A stretch of 64,000 bases of DNA from positions 1-64,000 of the forward strand of contig FREY01000015.1 of the NCBI GenBank assembly GCA_900143635.1. Reading direction: 5' to 3'. Of the stretch, positions 18,865-27,804 are shown piece by piece. Position 1 is the first letter of the stretch. The number at the start of each line of letters is the position of its first letter. The notes under the pieces are model-generated. The model searched no databases and was not told where the DNA came from. It worked only from the letters and a program-made list of their open reading frames with translations. Made by a program: the position numbers and the translations under genes. This DNA comes from Rhodobacteraceae bacterium Alg231-04. Lineage in GTDB: Bacteria > Pseudomonadota > Alphaproteobacteria > Rhodobacterales > Rhodobacteraceae.

Positions 18865-19093
18865 CGTCAGTCTTCCATCTTGTTGGATCTGACGGGGAAC
18901 TCGGTTCGCACCGGAAAACTCGGAAACAACGGTTTGATCCGGAAGATTTGGGGCGGACCGGAAATAGATTTCTTATTACTGGCGTGACCCATTTTCTGGC
19001 GGTTGTGGCTTCGGCCCCGGCCTTTTTTGCCCCGGATTTTTCCGTCCAGCACCGCCGGGGACCATTTCCTCCGCAGACACCGGGAGGAAAGTG

Positions 19094-19321
19094 ATGAAAA
19101 CACCAAGGTACTATTCGACCAACGAGATCGCTGAGATCTTCAAGCGCGATCCCCACACGATCCGGGACTGGATCAACCACGGCTGCCCGACACCTCACGG
19201 GTTGGTCAAGCTGCAGGCGGCGAAACTGGGGAAATCCTGGACGATCAGAGACGAGTGGCTCGCGGTCTTCGAGCTTCGAGTCCGGCCTGAGGCTGGAAGG
19301 CCGGATCTCGACCTCGAGTGA
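19094..19321 (+). CDS. Small helix-turn-helix protein (excisionase-like)
   Basis: 75 residues from the ATG at 19094, with GGAGG at 19083-19087. The pattern YYSTNEIAEIFKRDPHTIRD is a winged-helix DNA-binding start like those of MerR-type excisionases. It is followed 30 bases later by a tyrosine recombinase gene, which fits a recombination directionality factor or a regulator of the island. No other domain. Confidence 0.65.
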   Translation: MKTPRYYSTNEIAEIFKRDPHTIRDWINHGCPTPHGLVKLQAAKLGKSWTIRDEWLAVFELRVRPEAGRPDLDLE

Positions 19322-19351
19322 CCGGTCGCCCACCAAAACGGAGCCAGGAAC

Positions 19352-21457
19352 ATGACCCTTGCGCAGGAACTAAAGGATTATCTCGACACCAGCGGCGAGT
19401 CCCGGCGGGCGCTGTCGCTGCGCGCCGGGCTGAACCCGAAAGCCGTCGCCGATATCCTCAATATCCCCGGCCTCAAACCCCGCCATTCCACACTCGTGGC
19501 ACTGTCAGGGGCCACAGGCCGAGATCTTTTGGAAGTTGGCGGCGAGCCACCCCGGACCTATGCGGACCTCCTCGCCGAGGCGCAATCTGCCGGGGACAGA
19601 ACCCTGTGCTCGCGCCTGAAATGGCTGTGCCGCAAGGCCGGCTGGGTGCCGGAGCTGAAGGTTGTCTGCAAGCAGGACGTGATTGACTTTTTCGACCGCC
19701 ATAGCCCTGCGAGCTTCAGCCTGACCAAGGGAAGCATGTCGACCTACCGGTCTACATTGGTGACTGCCGCAGGTAACGGTCAGTCGCGCCGACGCAATCG
19801 ACGGATCGACGATATCGGCGGGGTTTACAAAGAGGTCCACGAAGCGATCCGGGACAGCGACCTGGCAGACACTGCTCGGCTGATTTCTGGTTCGTTTCTC
19901 CTCTTCCTGCACGACAAGGGCATTCAACCCGCCGAGATTTCGACAGACACATTGGCGGATTACTATCGCCACAGGGTCGAGGTTTCTGCCAAGGGCGAAG
20001 CGCGGTGCGAAAAGCATGTGCGTGAAATCGCAACGCTGCTGCGATCTTTGACAGATCACCCGGATTTTGCCGAGTTCGGATTTGCCGCCGCCCCGCCCCC
20101 GTTCGAAGACGGGCGTGACAAGTTCGGTGTCTGCAACTCTCAACTCGATCCTCTCCTCACGGAATTTGACAGCCGGGTGGCCCCTTGGGCGACAGGCCAG
20201 ATGTCGCGGGACGGGCTGACCCGGACCAAATTCATCGCCGCGCTCGACGCGATGGAAAAACCGGTTTCGGACAAGAAGGCACGCCTCCGGAATGCGAAAA
20301 AGGACCGGCGCCTCCGATCGGGAAAGCCTGGCAGAAAGGGATCGCCCGAACTCATGGCCGAGAAGGGTTTTCTGACCGGCAGGGACCGGTGGGCCGACAC
20401 GACACTTGCCTGCCGTCGGGGCTATGTCATCTCCATGGCAAAGGCCATTGTCTCTGCAACAGACGTTGTCCCGGAAACAATCGAGGAGCTGACAGATCCG
20501 GAGTATCTGGAGGTTGGTGCTGAAGCGCTCGCTGATGGAAACAAGAGCGACTACCCCAGTGGCTATGTCTCAAGTGTCCTGAAAGCCATGCGCAAGATCG
20601 CATCCGGCTTCATGGGGCGTTCGGCCGAAGATCTGGAAGAGATTTCCGATCTCATTACGCTTCGCAATCCGGGTTTCAAAGGGATTTCTCCGAGAAATCG
20701 GGCCAAACTCCACCAGTTCACCGAGGAAAAGATTTTCCTGACCATGAGCCTGACGGACACCGTGATCATGAACGTGAACGCTGAGATTGACAGGCGTCGG
20801 CGTCAGCAAGGAAGGCAGACTGGTTCGCTTCCGGCCAAGGTCGACGTCATGGATGACGACCTGATCCGCGACGTGATGGCGGCATTGGCTCACGACATCC
20901 TGATGAGCCGGGCACCGCGCAGCGACAACGTATTGCGCGCGCGGCTGGACTGGGTTTCCTGGCAAGGCGACCTCGCGCGCCTCACCGTCCCCGCCGTCGA
21001 AGTCAAGATGCGTGGCCAAAGCGATGCCGACCTGCCGATCCCGCTCAGCGAACGCACCAGCCGTCTGCTCAGAAACTATCTCGAGGTGCTTCGGCCTCGA
21101 ATACTGAAGCCCGATGACAAACAGAACCCGTACTTGTTCCCGTCCCAGGGCAAGGGCGCGCCGGGAACCCACTACTGCACGCTGCTCAAGCGTGTGACCA
21201 GGCTGCTGGCGCGGCATGTCGGCGTCAACATCCACCCGCACCTCTACCGCCACCTGATCGGTTGGATATGGCTGAAGGACAGCCCGGACAACCTTCCCAA
21301 GGTCCAGCGCCTGCTCGGCCACAAGAGCCTGCAGACGACGCTCGACTACTACGCTGAGCTCGACGAGGCGCTGGTGCTCGACGAGTGGCAGCAGAAACTG
21401 AACGGGAAGACCAAGAACACCGCCTCAAAACACGGCGCCGCAAGGAGTATCCAATGA
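19352..21457 (+). CDS. Tyrosine recombinase 1 of a tandem pair
   Basis: 701 residues, long for the family. The N-terminus has an HTH-like segment (SRRALSLRAGLNPKAVADIL). The C-terminal catalytic domain has HPHLYRHLIG (H-x-x-R), LLGHKSLQTTLDYYAEL with the nucleophilic tyrosine, and an earlier arginine in the APRSDNVLRARLDWV region where the first catalytic Arg is expected. It would cut and rejoin DNA at specific sites. The stop overlaps the start of the second recombinase (ATGA at 21454), so the two are made together, as in Tn554-like systems. Confidence 0.85.
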   Translation: MTLAQELKDYLDTSGESRRALSLRAGLNPKAVADILNIPGLKPRHSTLVALSGATGRDLLEVGGEPPRTYADLLAEAQSAGDRTLCSRLKWLCRKAGWVPELKVVCKQDVIDFFDRHSPASFSLTKGSMSTYRSTLVTAAGNGQSRRRNRRIDDIGGVYKEVHEAIRDSDLADTARLISGSFLLFLHDKGIQPAEISTDTLADYYRHRVEVSAKGEARCEKHVREIATLLRSLTDHPDFAEFGFAAAPPPFEDGRDKFGVCNSQLDPLLTEFDSRVAPWATGQMSRDGLTRTKFIAALDAMEKPVSDKKARLRNAKKDRRLRSGKPGRKGSPELMAEKGFLTGRDRWADTTLACRRGYVISMAKAIVSATDVVPETIEELTDPEYLEVGAEALADGNKSDYPSGYVSSVLKAMRKIASGFMGRSAEDLEEISDLITLRNPGFKGISPRNRAKLHQFTEEKIFLTMSLTDTVIMNVNAEIDRRRRQQGRQTGSLPAKVDVMDDDLIRDVMAALAHDILMSRAPRSDNVLRARLDWVSWQGDLARLTVPAVEVKMRGQSDADLPIPLSERTSRLLRNYLEVLRPRILKPDDKQNPYLFPSQGKGAPGTHYCTLLKRVTRLLARHVGVNIHPHLYRHLIGWIWLKDSPDNLPKVQRLLGHKSLQTTLDYYAELDEALVLDEWQQKLNGKTKNTASKHGAARSIQ

Positions 21458-22782
21458 CAGCCAATGACCATCTTCGCCTGCTCGCGGACATCCGGTCCGC
21501 GACACCAGGCAGTCCCATTCCTGGACGGGCCGAGCTTTCGGCCCATCTGCGGCAGCGTATTGGCGAAGTCGGCGATAAGGCCCTGGCAGAGTTTGCCCAT
21601 GTTCAAAGGGTGGCCTCCGAAATGTGGGGCGCCGAGCGCGCCTCGCATTTCGGAAAGGTCCTTCGTAGCCACCGTGTGACGCCTAAAGCCCCCCGCAAGA
21701 CCGCCTGGACCCGGGCCGAGGAAGCGCTCCGGCACCTCCCTGCCCCATGGCGGCAACCGGTCGCCCATCATATCGCGCTGTCGCGTCAGGGCAAGCGGGT
21801 CAAGGGCCGCACGCTCTGGAGCGCAGCCTATACCCAAAGCGTGATCAGTGCTCTGAAAAGATGGGCGGACAAGTGCGCTTCCGACGGGTTCGATCTGACA
21901 CCGACAGGTACCGCGCTGGATGCCTTCGCCCGCCACGTCGTCACCGGCACGGGCTCTGGACACCCGGTGACGACACGCTCCGCTGCCGACTACGTGGAAC
22001 GCGTCCTGAGTGGGATCGCGCTCGTCCAGCCCGGGTTTTCCTCCGCAGCCTGCGACTTCGTCGTGGCGGACTGGCGCGAAGGGGCAGCCGCGGAGGGTCC
22101 GGGCACGAAGACCGGCGCGCAGCTGGTCGGTGCCTCGACGATCTACAACCTCGGGTTTCAGCACATCGGCGAGGCCCGCGCCCGGCCGATGCGCGGGCTG
22201 CATGCGGCACGCCAGTTCCGCAACGGGTTGATCCTTGCGATAGGAACTGCCCTGCCCCAGCGCGCCCGGGCGCTGTCCTGTCTTGTGTTCGACAGCACGC
22301 TCACGCTGCCGGATGCCAAGACAATCCAGGTGTGCATCCCGGCGGCGATGCTGAAACTGCCAGAAGACCGCAAGCAGGGCGCGCCGTTCGAACGCACCTT
22401 TCGCAACGCACCTCTGGCAGCGGTCCTGCTGGAATACCGCCAATCCTTCCGCCCGATCTTCGATGACGGGCGAGCCTTGTTCCCATCCGTCAATTCGCAA
22501 AACGCGGCGATCAGCGAGGCGCAGATTGGCAGGTTGACCGGAGACATGACCGAAAAGGCCTTTGGAGTTCGGATCCCCATTCACCGCCTTCGTGACAACG
22601 CAGCTACCGAAGCCAGCGAAACTCTGGCTGGGGGCGGGCGTGCTGCCACGTCCCTGCTCGGCCACAATTCGCCAGCCACGGTGGCGCGCCACTATGACCA
22701 TTCCGAGGGTGTCGGGGCTGCCCATGATTTCGGTGGTTTCCTCGCATCACACCAAGGAACAGGCGTGGAGCTGGATATTTGA
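21454..22782 (+). CDS. Tyrosine recombinase 2 of a tandem pair
   Basis: 442 residues from the overlapping ATG at 21454, which has AAGGAG upstream. The C-terminus has IPIHRLRDNAATE (H-x-x-R) and LLGHNSPATVARHYDHSE (second H and the tyrosine); an upstream arginine is in ALPQRARALSCL. It is divergent in sequence from the first recombinase. Two coupled recombinases plus an HTH protein and a large NTPase look like a self-contained mobile unit. Confidence 0.82.
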   Translation: MTANDHLRLLADIRSATPGSPIPGRAELSAHLRQRIGEVGDKALAEFAHVQRVASEMWGAERASHFGKVLRSHRVTPKAPRKTAWTRAEEALRHLPAPWRQPVAHHIALSRQGKRVKGRTLWSAAYTQSVISALKRWADKCASDGFDLTPTGTALDAFARHVVTGTGSGHPVTTRSAADYVERVLSGIALVQPGFSSAACDFVVADWREGAAAEGPGTKTGAQLVGASTIYNLGFQHIGEARARPMRGLHAARQFRNGLILAIGTALPQRARALSCLVFDSTLTLPDAKTIQVCIPAAMLKLPEDRKQGAPFERTFRNAPLAAVLLEYRQSFRPIFDDGRALFPSVNSQNAAISEAQIGRLTGDMTEKAFGVRIPIHRLRDNAATEASETLAGGGRAATSLLGHNSPATVARHYDHSEGVGAAHDFGGFLASHQGTGVELDI

Positions 22783-22982
22783 CGGTGGTCAGTGGAAACC
22801 GCTGGCCACCTCAAATCCCTGTAATTTCCGCATTTTCCGGGTCGTGTTGAAAACGGGGGCACATCATCCGCACGGGGTGGTCAGAGGCCACTTTCAACAA
22901 ATCCCGCTCACCGCCGGAACTTCCGCAACACGCCGGACCACGAGACTTGCGAAGTCAACACGAGGCCGGATCGGGCACCCTC

Positions 22983-23234
22983 TCAGAACAACGCGGCCGG
23001 CAGAGCGGAGGCCAGCGCCGGAATCAGCCACAGCAGCAACATCCCGACCACATGCAACCCGATGAACGGCAGGACACCGGCGTAGATATGGCTTGCCGTC
23101 ACCTCTTCCGGCGCGACGCCGCGCAGGTAGAACAGCGAGAACCCGAAAGGCGGCGTCAGGAAACTGGTCTGGAGGTTGATCGCCAGCAGGATGCCGGTCC
23201 ACATAACAGCGCGTTTGTGGATAATCGGCAACAT
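22983..23234 (-). pseudogene. C-terminal fragment of a TRAP transporter large permease
   Basis: The last 75 or so residues of a DctM-type permease are readable: AINLQTSFLTPPFGFSLFYL followed by RGVAPEEVTASHIYAGVLPF and a final hydrophobic helix. The rest of the gene is absent, so this is a stump. It lies at the right edge of the recombinase island and may show where older DNA was cut. The flanking bases 22783-22982 and 23235-23370 hold no gene I can support. Confidence 0.7.
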
Positions 23235-23376
23235 TCTGGTTTCTCAAATGAAATTTCAGGGTCTTGGTTTCGTTTTTCTTGTTTTTGGACAGCCTTGCGA
23301 AGCCCAAAAAACAAGGAAACAACAAACCAAAATTTGCAGCCAGCCGAGAGACCGCAGCCGCTCAGAAGATGTGACC

Positions 23377-23431
23377 GCGCAAGCCCAAGGAGGAAATCAG
23401 GCGCCTTGAAACCCGAGCATGATGCGAGGGT
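23377..23431 (+). promoter_or_regulatory. Leader RNA element of cassette copy 1, gene A
   Basis: A short stem (GCGC 23377-23380 with GCGC 23401-23404) is followed by CTTGA (23405-23409) and a second stem ACCC/GGGT (23411-23414 and 23428-23431). The start codon is 43 bases after CTTGA. The same stem-CTTGA-stem plan precedes the other three genes of the two cassettes, with different stem sequences. The stems here are only four pairs, so this copy alone would be weak. Confidence 0.4.
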
Positions 23432-23451
23432 GCTGCAAAGGAGAACACAAT

Positions 23452-23826
23452 ATGTTCGACTTACATCACGATCCCCTGAAGGACCTCAAGGAGTTTTTTC
23501 ACGATCGCTCTGAAGCCATGCAAAATGCGTCTGCGCTTCTCGGCGGCCAGCCCGGTGTCCGGTGTGTTCACGCCATCATGGACGACCTGGCTATCCAACC
23601 TAAACTGACGCGCCGTATGGAGTGCAACCTGACTCGCCTCCACGAGTTGCTGACGTTGGAAAACGTCCATAACCCGGACCGGATCGAAGCTGCATATTTC
23701 GCGGAGATCGACCCGGGCTCACCCATCGTAGAAGATATCTGCCTTCTCTCGGACGAGTTCACCGAACATCTTCAGGCACATTTCACCGCTCAGAAGGATT
23801 CCTCCGTTGCGCTGTTGCCAGCGTGA
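23452..23826 (+). CDS. Cassette copy 1, protein A (unknown family)
   Basis: 124 residues from ATG 23452, with GGAGA upstream. Clearly homologous to the protein at 39807: both begin MFDL, share SEA-QN, LLGGQP, TRR, NVH, and a strong block IEAA-FAEIDP-SPIVE-IC. No known domain, no signal peptide, no membrane helix; acidic, cytoplasmic. It is followed by protein B after an 89-base gap that can fold into two hairpins. Because both copies keep the same partner gene and the same gap, A and B probably act together. A plasmid-maintenance or regulatory role is only a guess. Confidence 0.75.
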   Translation: MFDLHHDPLKDLKEFFHDRSEAMQNASALLGGQPGVRCVHAIMDDLAIQPKLTRRMECNLTRLHELLTLENVHNPDRIEAAYFAEIDPGSPIVEDICLLSDEFTEHLQAHFTAQKDSSVALLPA

Positions 23827-23832
23827 AAACAA

Positions 23833-23883
23833 AGGCCGGGGCCTGCCTACCCGTCTCGGCCTCTTGAGAGGCAATGATGCCTC
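23833..23883 (+). promoter_or_regulatory. Two-hairpin RNA element between A and B, copy 1
   Basis: Stem 1 AGGCCG (23833-23838) pairs with CGGCCT (23857-23862). CTTGA follows at 23863-23867. Stem 2 GAGGC (23868-23872) pairs with GCCTC (23879-23883). The matching region of copy 2 (40202-40257) has different stem bases that still pair. An alternative stem, GCCTCT with AGAGGC around the CTTGA, could compete with both, as in attenuators. Confidence 0.5.
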
Positions 23884-23915
23884 GTTGTCACCCGCCTCAG
23901 CAAAGGAGAATTTCC

Positions 23916-24329
23916 ATGGCTAATGACCTTAATGAGCAGCTCGAGAAGGCCGTTCTTTTAACCATCAAGCAAGGGCGTTGGCTCGCCGAGGAGTGGGAAG
24001 AGGCCGATCTCGCACCTGGAGAAAACCTTCGGCCACTCCTGCCTCAACTGTTTCAACGTCTTCGGGATGGCGAACCTCTGGCGATCAATGACGACAAGGC
24101 GTTGGATCTGATGGCTGACGAAATCACGGGAGCGTTGAACGCACTCAAGCCCGGCTATGGTGATCTGGCCATGCGCATCGACACCTCGGAACACCTGATT
24201 TTCGACAAGGATCGGGAACAGCTGCGGCAACTGGCCGAGAGCTGGAAGACTTTCCAGGGCATTCGCAGGCATGTTCGAGACCTGCAAGCAGCGATGCGTC
24301 AGCTCAAACAGGCCCTGCGCTGGGTGTAA
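23916..24329 (+). CDS. Cassette copy 1, protein B (unknown family)
   Basis: 137 residues from ATG 23916 with AAAGGAG upstream. Predicted all-helical, rich in Leu, Glu, Arg and Gln. Homologous to the protein at 40277: shared TI-GR-LAEEW near the N-terminus, a central D-D--LM---I---LN, G-GD-A, then WK-F and AA-RQ near the C-terminus. Similarity is lower than for protein A. No domain recognised. The fixed A-B order in both copies suggests a functional pair. Confidence 0.72.
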   Translation: MANDLNEQLEKAVLLTIKQGRWLAEEWEEADLAPGENLRPLLPQLFQRLRDGEPLAINDDKALDLMADEITGALNALKPGYGDLAMRIDTSEHLIFDKDREQLRQLAESWKTFQGIRRHVRDLQAAMRQLKQALRWV

Positions 24330-24465
24330 TCGCATTTTGAGAATCCAGAGGTTTTGATTTCTGGTTGCCTAACGGACACTTCCATTGGTGCTAATCACGC
24401 AGAACGCCTGTCGCAAACAATACCACCTCGCCGCTTGGGCTTACACAAATTCGTTAAAAAACGAT

Positions 24466-24496
24466 TTGACGTTCCATCGCGGGAAGGCGTTATCAG
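24466..24496 (+). promoter_or_regulatory. CueR-type promoter/operator for the DUF2933-like/lipoprotein/scsB genes
   Basis: -35 TTGACG (24466-24471), 19-bp spacer TTCCATCGCGGGAAGGCGT (24472-24490), -10 TATCAG (24491-24496). The TTCC...GGAA dyad inside an overlong 19-bp spacer matches the copper-responsive CueR layout and the other four sites of this window. The first start codon lies 31 bases after the -10. Confidence 0.65.
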
Positions 24497-24526
24497 CATC
24501 CCGAACACGCAATGTTGGAGTGAAAC

Positions 24527-24838
24527 GTGGCAGATCATCAGCAAGCAGGCGCATCGCAAGAGTGCGCGAAAGATACCGGCGGCAAGCTCATGAAATGGGG
24601 CATGATGGCGTGCTGCGTCGTCATGTTCGTTCCGATCGGGCTGTATTTTCTGGCTGGCGGGGCCGTTGGTGGCGTCACCGAGTCACTGGGCCTGTTCGCT
24701 CCGGTGGCATTGTGTATTGGCGCGCATTTCTTCATGCACAAGGTGATGGGAAAATCCTGCCACCCGGCGGCAGACGAGAATAAGCAGGAGCAGCCGCAAG
24801 CGGTCGAGGCCGAGCCTGCCAGGCTGTCCCGGCAATAG
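24527..24838 (+). CDS. Small membrane protein related to DUF2933
   Basis: 103 residues from GTG 24527, with GGAG at 24517-24520. Two hydrophobic helices: GMMACCVVMFVPIGLYFLAG and LFAPVALCIGAHFFMH. The CxGAHFxMH end resembles the small protein at 5376. Cys, His and Met near the helices could bind copper. It is the first gene behind a CueR-type promoter, so it is probably copper-induced. Confidence 0.65.
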   Translation: MADHQQAGASQECAKDTGGKLMKWGMMACCVVMFVPIGLYFLAGGAVGGVTESLGLFAPVALCIGAHFFMHKVMGKSCHPAADENKQEQPQAVEAEPARLSRQ

Positions 24839-24841
24839 ATT

Positions 24842-25054
24842 TTGCCGGTGTTTCTCAGGCGCGGGCGTCTGGCGTCCGCGTTTTTCCTGACCGCCACACT
24901 GCTGTCAGCCTGCGCGCAGACCTATGCCACATGCCAGCAACAGCCTCAATCCACGGCGATCCCGCTGCCTGAAGGGTGCCGTGTCCAGTGGGAAGGACAG
25001 CAGGGCGGCGCCTATTTCGTTTGCGATGACGGGCGCGAGGGGTTCACCAGCTGA
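24842..25054 (+). CDS. Small putative lipoprotein
   Basis: 70 residues from a TTG start only three bases after the preceding stop. The N-terminus has a signal with lipobox LLSAC (about residues 20-24), followed by a short exported domain with cysteines (ATCQQQ, EGCRVQW, YFVCDDG). No family recognised. The position between a DUF2933-like gene and scsB suggests a periplasmic role in the copper response. The TTG start is uncertain. Confidence 0.5.
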   Translation: MPVFLRRGRLASAFFLTATLLSACAQTYATCQQQPQSTAIPLPEGCRVQWEGQQGGAYFVCDDGREGFTS

Positions 25055-25142
25055 TCGCCGCGATGTGACATTCGGACCGCTTGACCCTCCCGCGCTGGAA
25101 TCTGGCAGACACGGCCCGATCTACAAGGGAACCTGAGTCGGA

Positions 25143-27278
25143 ATGGCCAGAAAATTCTTGAAACTCTGTCTGCTTGTCTGCGCCCTGGCCTCCGGCCTGC
25201 TTGCGGCCGGGAGGAGTCATGCCGCTACTTCGGACGAACACGTGTCGCTTCCGGTCGTCGCCCGGCTTATCACAGCGCAGGACGCGGTAGACCGAGACAC
25301 CGGCACGATCAACGCCGGGCTGCACCTGAAACTTGGCGAGGGCTGGAAAACGTACTGGAAATCGCCGGGCGAGGTGGGGATTCCGCCCAAGGTCACCTGG
25401 GACGGGTCGGAAAACGTCAGGGACGTGCAGCTTCACTGGCCGGCCCCCATCCGCTTCCGCGCCTTCGGGATCGAGAATTTCGGCTACCAGGACGAAGTCG
25501 TCTTTCCCTTGACCGTTTCCCTCGACACACCCGGTGCACCGATTGACCTCAAGGCCAGCGTCGCGGTCCTTGTCTGTTCCGATGTCTGTGTCCCGATCGA
25601 GTTTCCGCTGGACCTGTCCCTGCCACAGGGGTTGGGCCGGGATCTGGACGCCGCCCGGCTGATCAACGCTTACATGTCGCGCGTGCCTGCGGAAGGAAGT
25701 CAAAGCGGGATCGTATCGGACTCGGCCACGCTTGATGCCGAGGGCAAGACGCTCACGCTGAGTTTCACCAGCGACCTACCGTTTTCCGCGCCCGACGTGT
25801 TTCCCGACATGGGGCGGGACACGTCGTTCGGCGCGCCGGACCTCCGGCTGGGGCAGGACGGTCAGCTTATGTGGGTGCGGTTTCCGGTCCTGGCACTGGC
25901 CGACGCTCCTCCACCGCTTTCCGTGACCGTGACCGACACCAATCGCGTGGCCGAGTTCTTCCCGCAAACCGACGCCCCCCCTGCCCCGCCGCCTTACGAG
26001 ATCGCTGCGGCCGAGACCTCGGCCGGAACCATGTTCTGGATCCTGCTGCTGGCGGTAGGTGGCGGGCTAATCCTGAATGTCATGCCTTGCGTACTGCCGG
26101 TGTTGTCGATCAAGCTGTCCTCGGCAGTGAAGGCGCAGGATAGATCGCCTGCGCAGATCCGCTCCGGGTTTCTGGCCTCTGCCGCAGGAATCCTTGCCTT
26201 CATGTGGCTGCTGGCCGGTGTCACTATCGCAGCGCGGTCGCTGGGCTATTCGATCGGCTGGGGCATCCAGTTTCAGAATCCCGTCTTTCTTGCAGTGATT
26301 ATCGTGGTGCTGGCGCTGTTCGCGGCCAGCCTTGCAGGCATGTTCGACATCTCGCTGCCGCAATCGCTGAACACCCGGCTGGCCGATATCGACGCGGGCC
26401 GCGCGCCCATGGCCGGAGACTTCCTGACCGGGGCGTTTTCCGCGGTTCTGGCGACACCCTGCTCGGCGCCGTTCCTCGGCACCGCCGTCGCCTTTGCTCT
26501 GACCGGGCGGCCGCTGGACATTCTGGCGATCTTCACCGCCCTGGGCGCCGGGATGGCCATTCCCTACCTGCTGGTTGCTGTTCGCCCGAAACTAATCGCG
26601 GCCCTACCCCGGCCCGGGCGCTGGATGGTGGGGTTGAAATGGATGCTGTCGGCGGCGCTGCTGGCCACGATCGCCTGGCTGGCATGGGTCATGGCCGGTG
26701 TCGCCGGTGCCGCCGCCGCGACGGGAACGATGACGGCAGCGGCTGTGCTGATCCTTGTGATCTGGCAAGGCGCGCACCTGCCGCCGACGGTGCGCTGGAC
26801 CGCCCTGTGCCTGCCGCTTGTCGCTGCGCTGGCGGCCCCCGTCGCGCTCTATGGCACCCGCCCGCAGGCCGCAGTGGCGCTTGAGAAAAGCGGCGACATT
26901 CCCTGGGTCGCCTTCGACCGGCCGCAGATTGCCCGGCGGGTGTCGCAGGGCGAGGTCGTCTTTGTCGACGTCACGGCCGACTGGTGCCTCACCTGCAAAG
27001 CCAACAAAGCGCTGGTGCTGGAACGCGGCGAGGTTCTGGCCGCGCTGCAATCCGACAATGTCATTGCCATGCAGGCCGACTGGACCCGCCCCGACGACGC
27101 GATCGCCCGGTTTCTCGAGGATAACGGCCGGTTCGGGATCCCCTTCAACATCGTCTACGGACCGTCAGCCCCCGAAGGTATCGCCCTGCCGGAAATCCTG
27201 ACCACCACCGCCATTCTCGACGCGATGGAACAGGCCGCGCCCGTTACTTACGGGGGGGACATGGAAAGCGGCTCCTGA
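25143..27278 (+). CDS. scsB: DsbD/ScsB-like thiol-disulfide reductase
   Basis: 711 residues. A signal peptide is followed by an N-terminal periplasmic domain with the cysteine pair VCSDVCVP (about residue 143), a membrane domain with MPCVLPVL and TPCSAPFLG (the two membrane cysteines), and a C-terminal thioredoxin domain with TADWCLTCK. This three-part layout moves electrons from cytoplasmic thioredoxin to the periplasm. The N-terminal domain type is that of ScsB, linked to copper tolerance in known systems. Its likely clients are the DsbA/ScsC-like protein at 52965 and CcmG at 35605. A short hairpin follows the stop. Confidence 0.88.
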   Translation: MARKFLKLCLLVCALASGLLAAGRSHAATSDEHVSLPVVARLITAQDAVDRDTGTINAGLHLKLGEGWKTYWKSPGEVGIPPKVTWDGSENVRDVQLHWPAPIRFRAFGIENFGYQDEVVFPLTVSLDTPGAPIDLKASVAVLVCSDVCVPIEFPLDLSLPQGLGRDLDAARLINAYMSRVPAEGSQSGIVSDSATLDAEGKTLTLSFTSDLPFSAPDVFPDMGRDTSFGAPDLRLGQDGQLMWVRFPVLALADAPPPLSVTVTDTNRVAEFFPQTDAPPAPPPYEIAAAETSAGTMFWILLLAVGGGLILNVMPCVLPVLSIKLSSAVKAQDRSPAQIRSGFLASAAGILAFMWLLAGVTIAARSLGYSIGWGIQFQNPVFLAVIIVVLALFAASLAGMFDISLPQSLNTRLADIDAGRAPMAGDFLTGAFSAVLATPCSAPFLGTAVAFALTGRPLDILAIFTALGAGMAIPYLLVAVRPKLIAALPRPGRWMVGLKWMLSAALLATIAWLAWVMAGVAGAAAATGTMTAAAVLILVIWQGAHLPPTVRWTALCLPLVAALAAPVALYGTRPQAAVALEKSGDIPWVAFDRPQIARRVSQGEVVFVDVTADWCLTCKANKALVLERGEVLAALQSDNVIAMQADWTRPDDAIARFLEDNGRFGIPFNIVYGPSAPEGIALPEILTTTAILDAMEQAAPVTYGGDMESGS

Positions 27279-27283
27279 AAACC

Positions 27284-27297
27284 CGGCTGAGCAGCCG
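27284..27297. terminator. Hairpin between convergent scsB and merR
   Basis: A perfect 6-bp stem CGGCTG (27284-27289) and CAGCCG (27292-27297) fills the 19-base gap between the two stops. There is no T-run on either side, so it may stop both transcripts only weakly. Position is the main argument. Confidence 0.35.
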
Positions 27298-27729
27298 CTA
27301 CGCCGCGGCTTCGGGCTGCTCGAACAATGTGTCGATGATCGGACAATCGGGAACATCCCCGCGGGCGCATTTCGCGGCCATGCCCTCGAGCGCATCCTCC
27401 AGTTGCTGAAGCGCGGCGATCTTGTCGCGCACGGCCCCCAGATGCCGGACCGTCATCCGGTGAACATCGCCACAGCTGACATCCTGCTGATCGACCATGC
27501 CAAGCAACGACCGGATTTCGGCGATGCTGAAGCCCAGGTTACGGCTTTTTCGAATGAAGGACAGCCGCTTGAGATGGTCATGTGAATATTGGCGGTTGCC
27601 GCCGGCGGTCCGGTCCGGCTTGGGCATCAGGCCGATCTTTTCATAATATCGGATGGTTTCGATATTCACCCCGGTTTCCTGTGACATGGCGCCGATCAGA
27701 TAGGCTCGCGCTCTTGTGAATTCGGGCAT
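27298..27729 (-). CDS. merR: Mercury resistance regulator MerR
   Basis: 143 residues from the ATG at 27729, chosen because AGAGG lies eight bases upstream and because longer starts would run into the mer promoter. HTH: QETGVNIETIRYYEKIGLMPKPDRT. Cysteines at DVSCGDV, AAKCARG and VPDCPII match the three Hg(II) ligands; the last two are eight residues apart, common in alphaproteobacterial MerR. It is divergent from merTPA and should repress, then activate, the promoter at 27742-27772. Confidence 0.9.
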   Translation of the reverse strand: MPEFTRARAYLIGAMSQETGVNIETIRYYEKIGLMPKPDRTAGGNRQYSHDHLKRLSFIRKSRNLGFSIAEIRSLLGMVDQQDVSCGDVHRMTVRHLGAVRDKIAALQQLEDALEGMAAKCARGDVPDCPIIDTLFEQPEAAA

Positions 27730-27741
27730 CAGGAAAACCTC

Positions 27742-27772
27742 TTGCATCTGTAGCTACTACAGGCACCACATT
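27742..27772 (+). promoter_or_regulatory. mer promoter/operator
   Basis: -35 TTGCAT (27742-27747), 19-bp spacer (27748-27766), -10 near CACATT (27767-27772; ACATTA with a 20-bp spacer is also possible). The spacer holds the dyad CTGTAG-CTA-CTACAG (27748-27762), the usual place of MerR binding. It lies between merR and merT. Confidence 0.75.
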
Positions 27773-27804
27773 ACCCGTCATGAACCACATTGGCGAGAGG
27801 CTTC

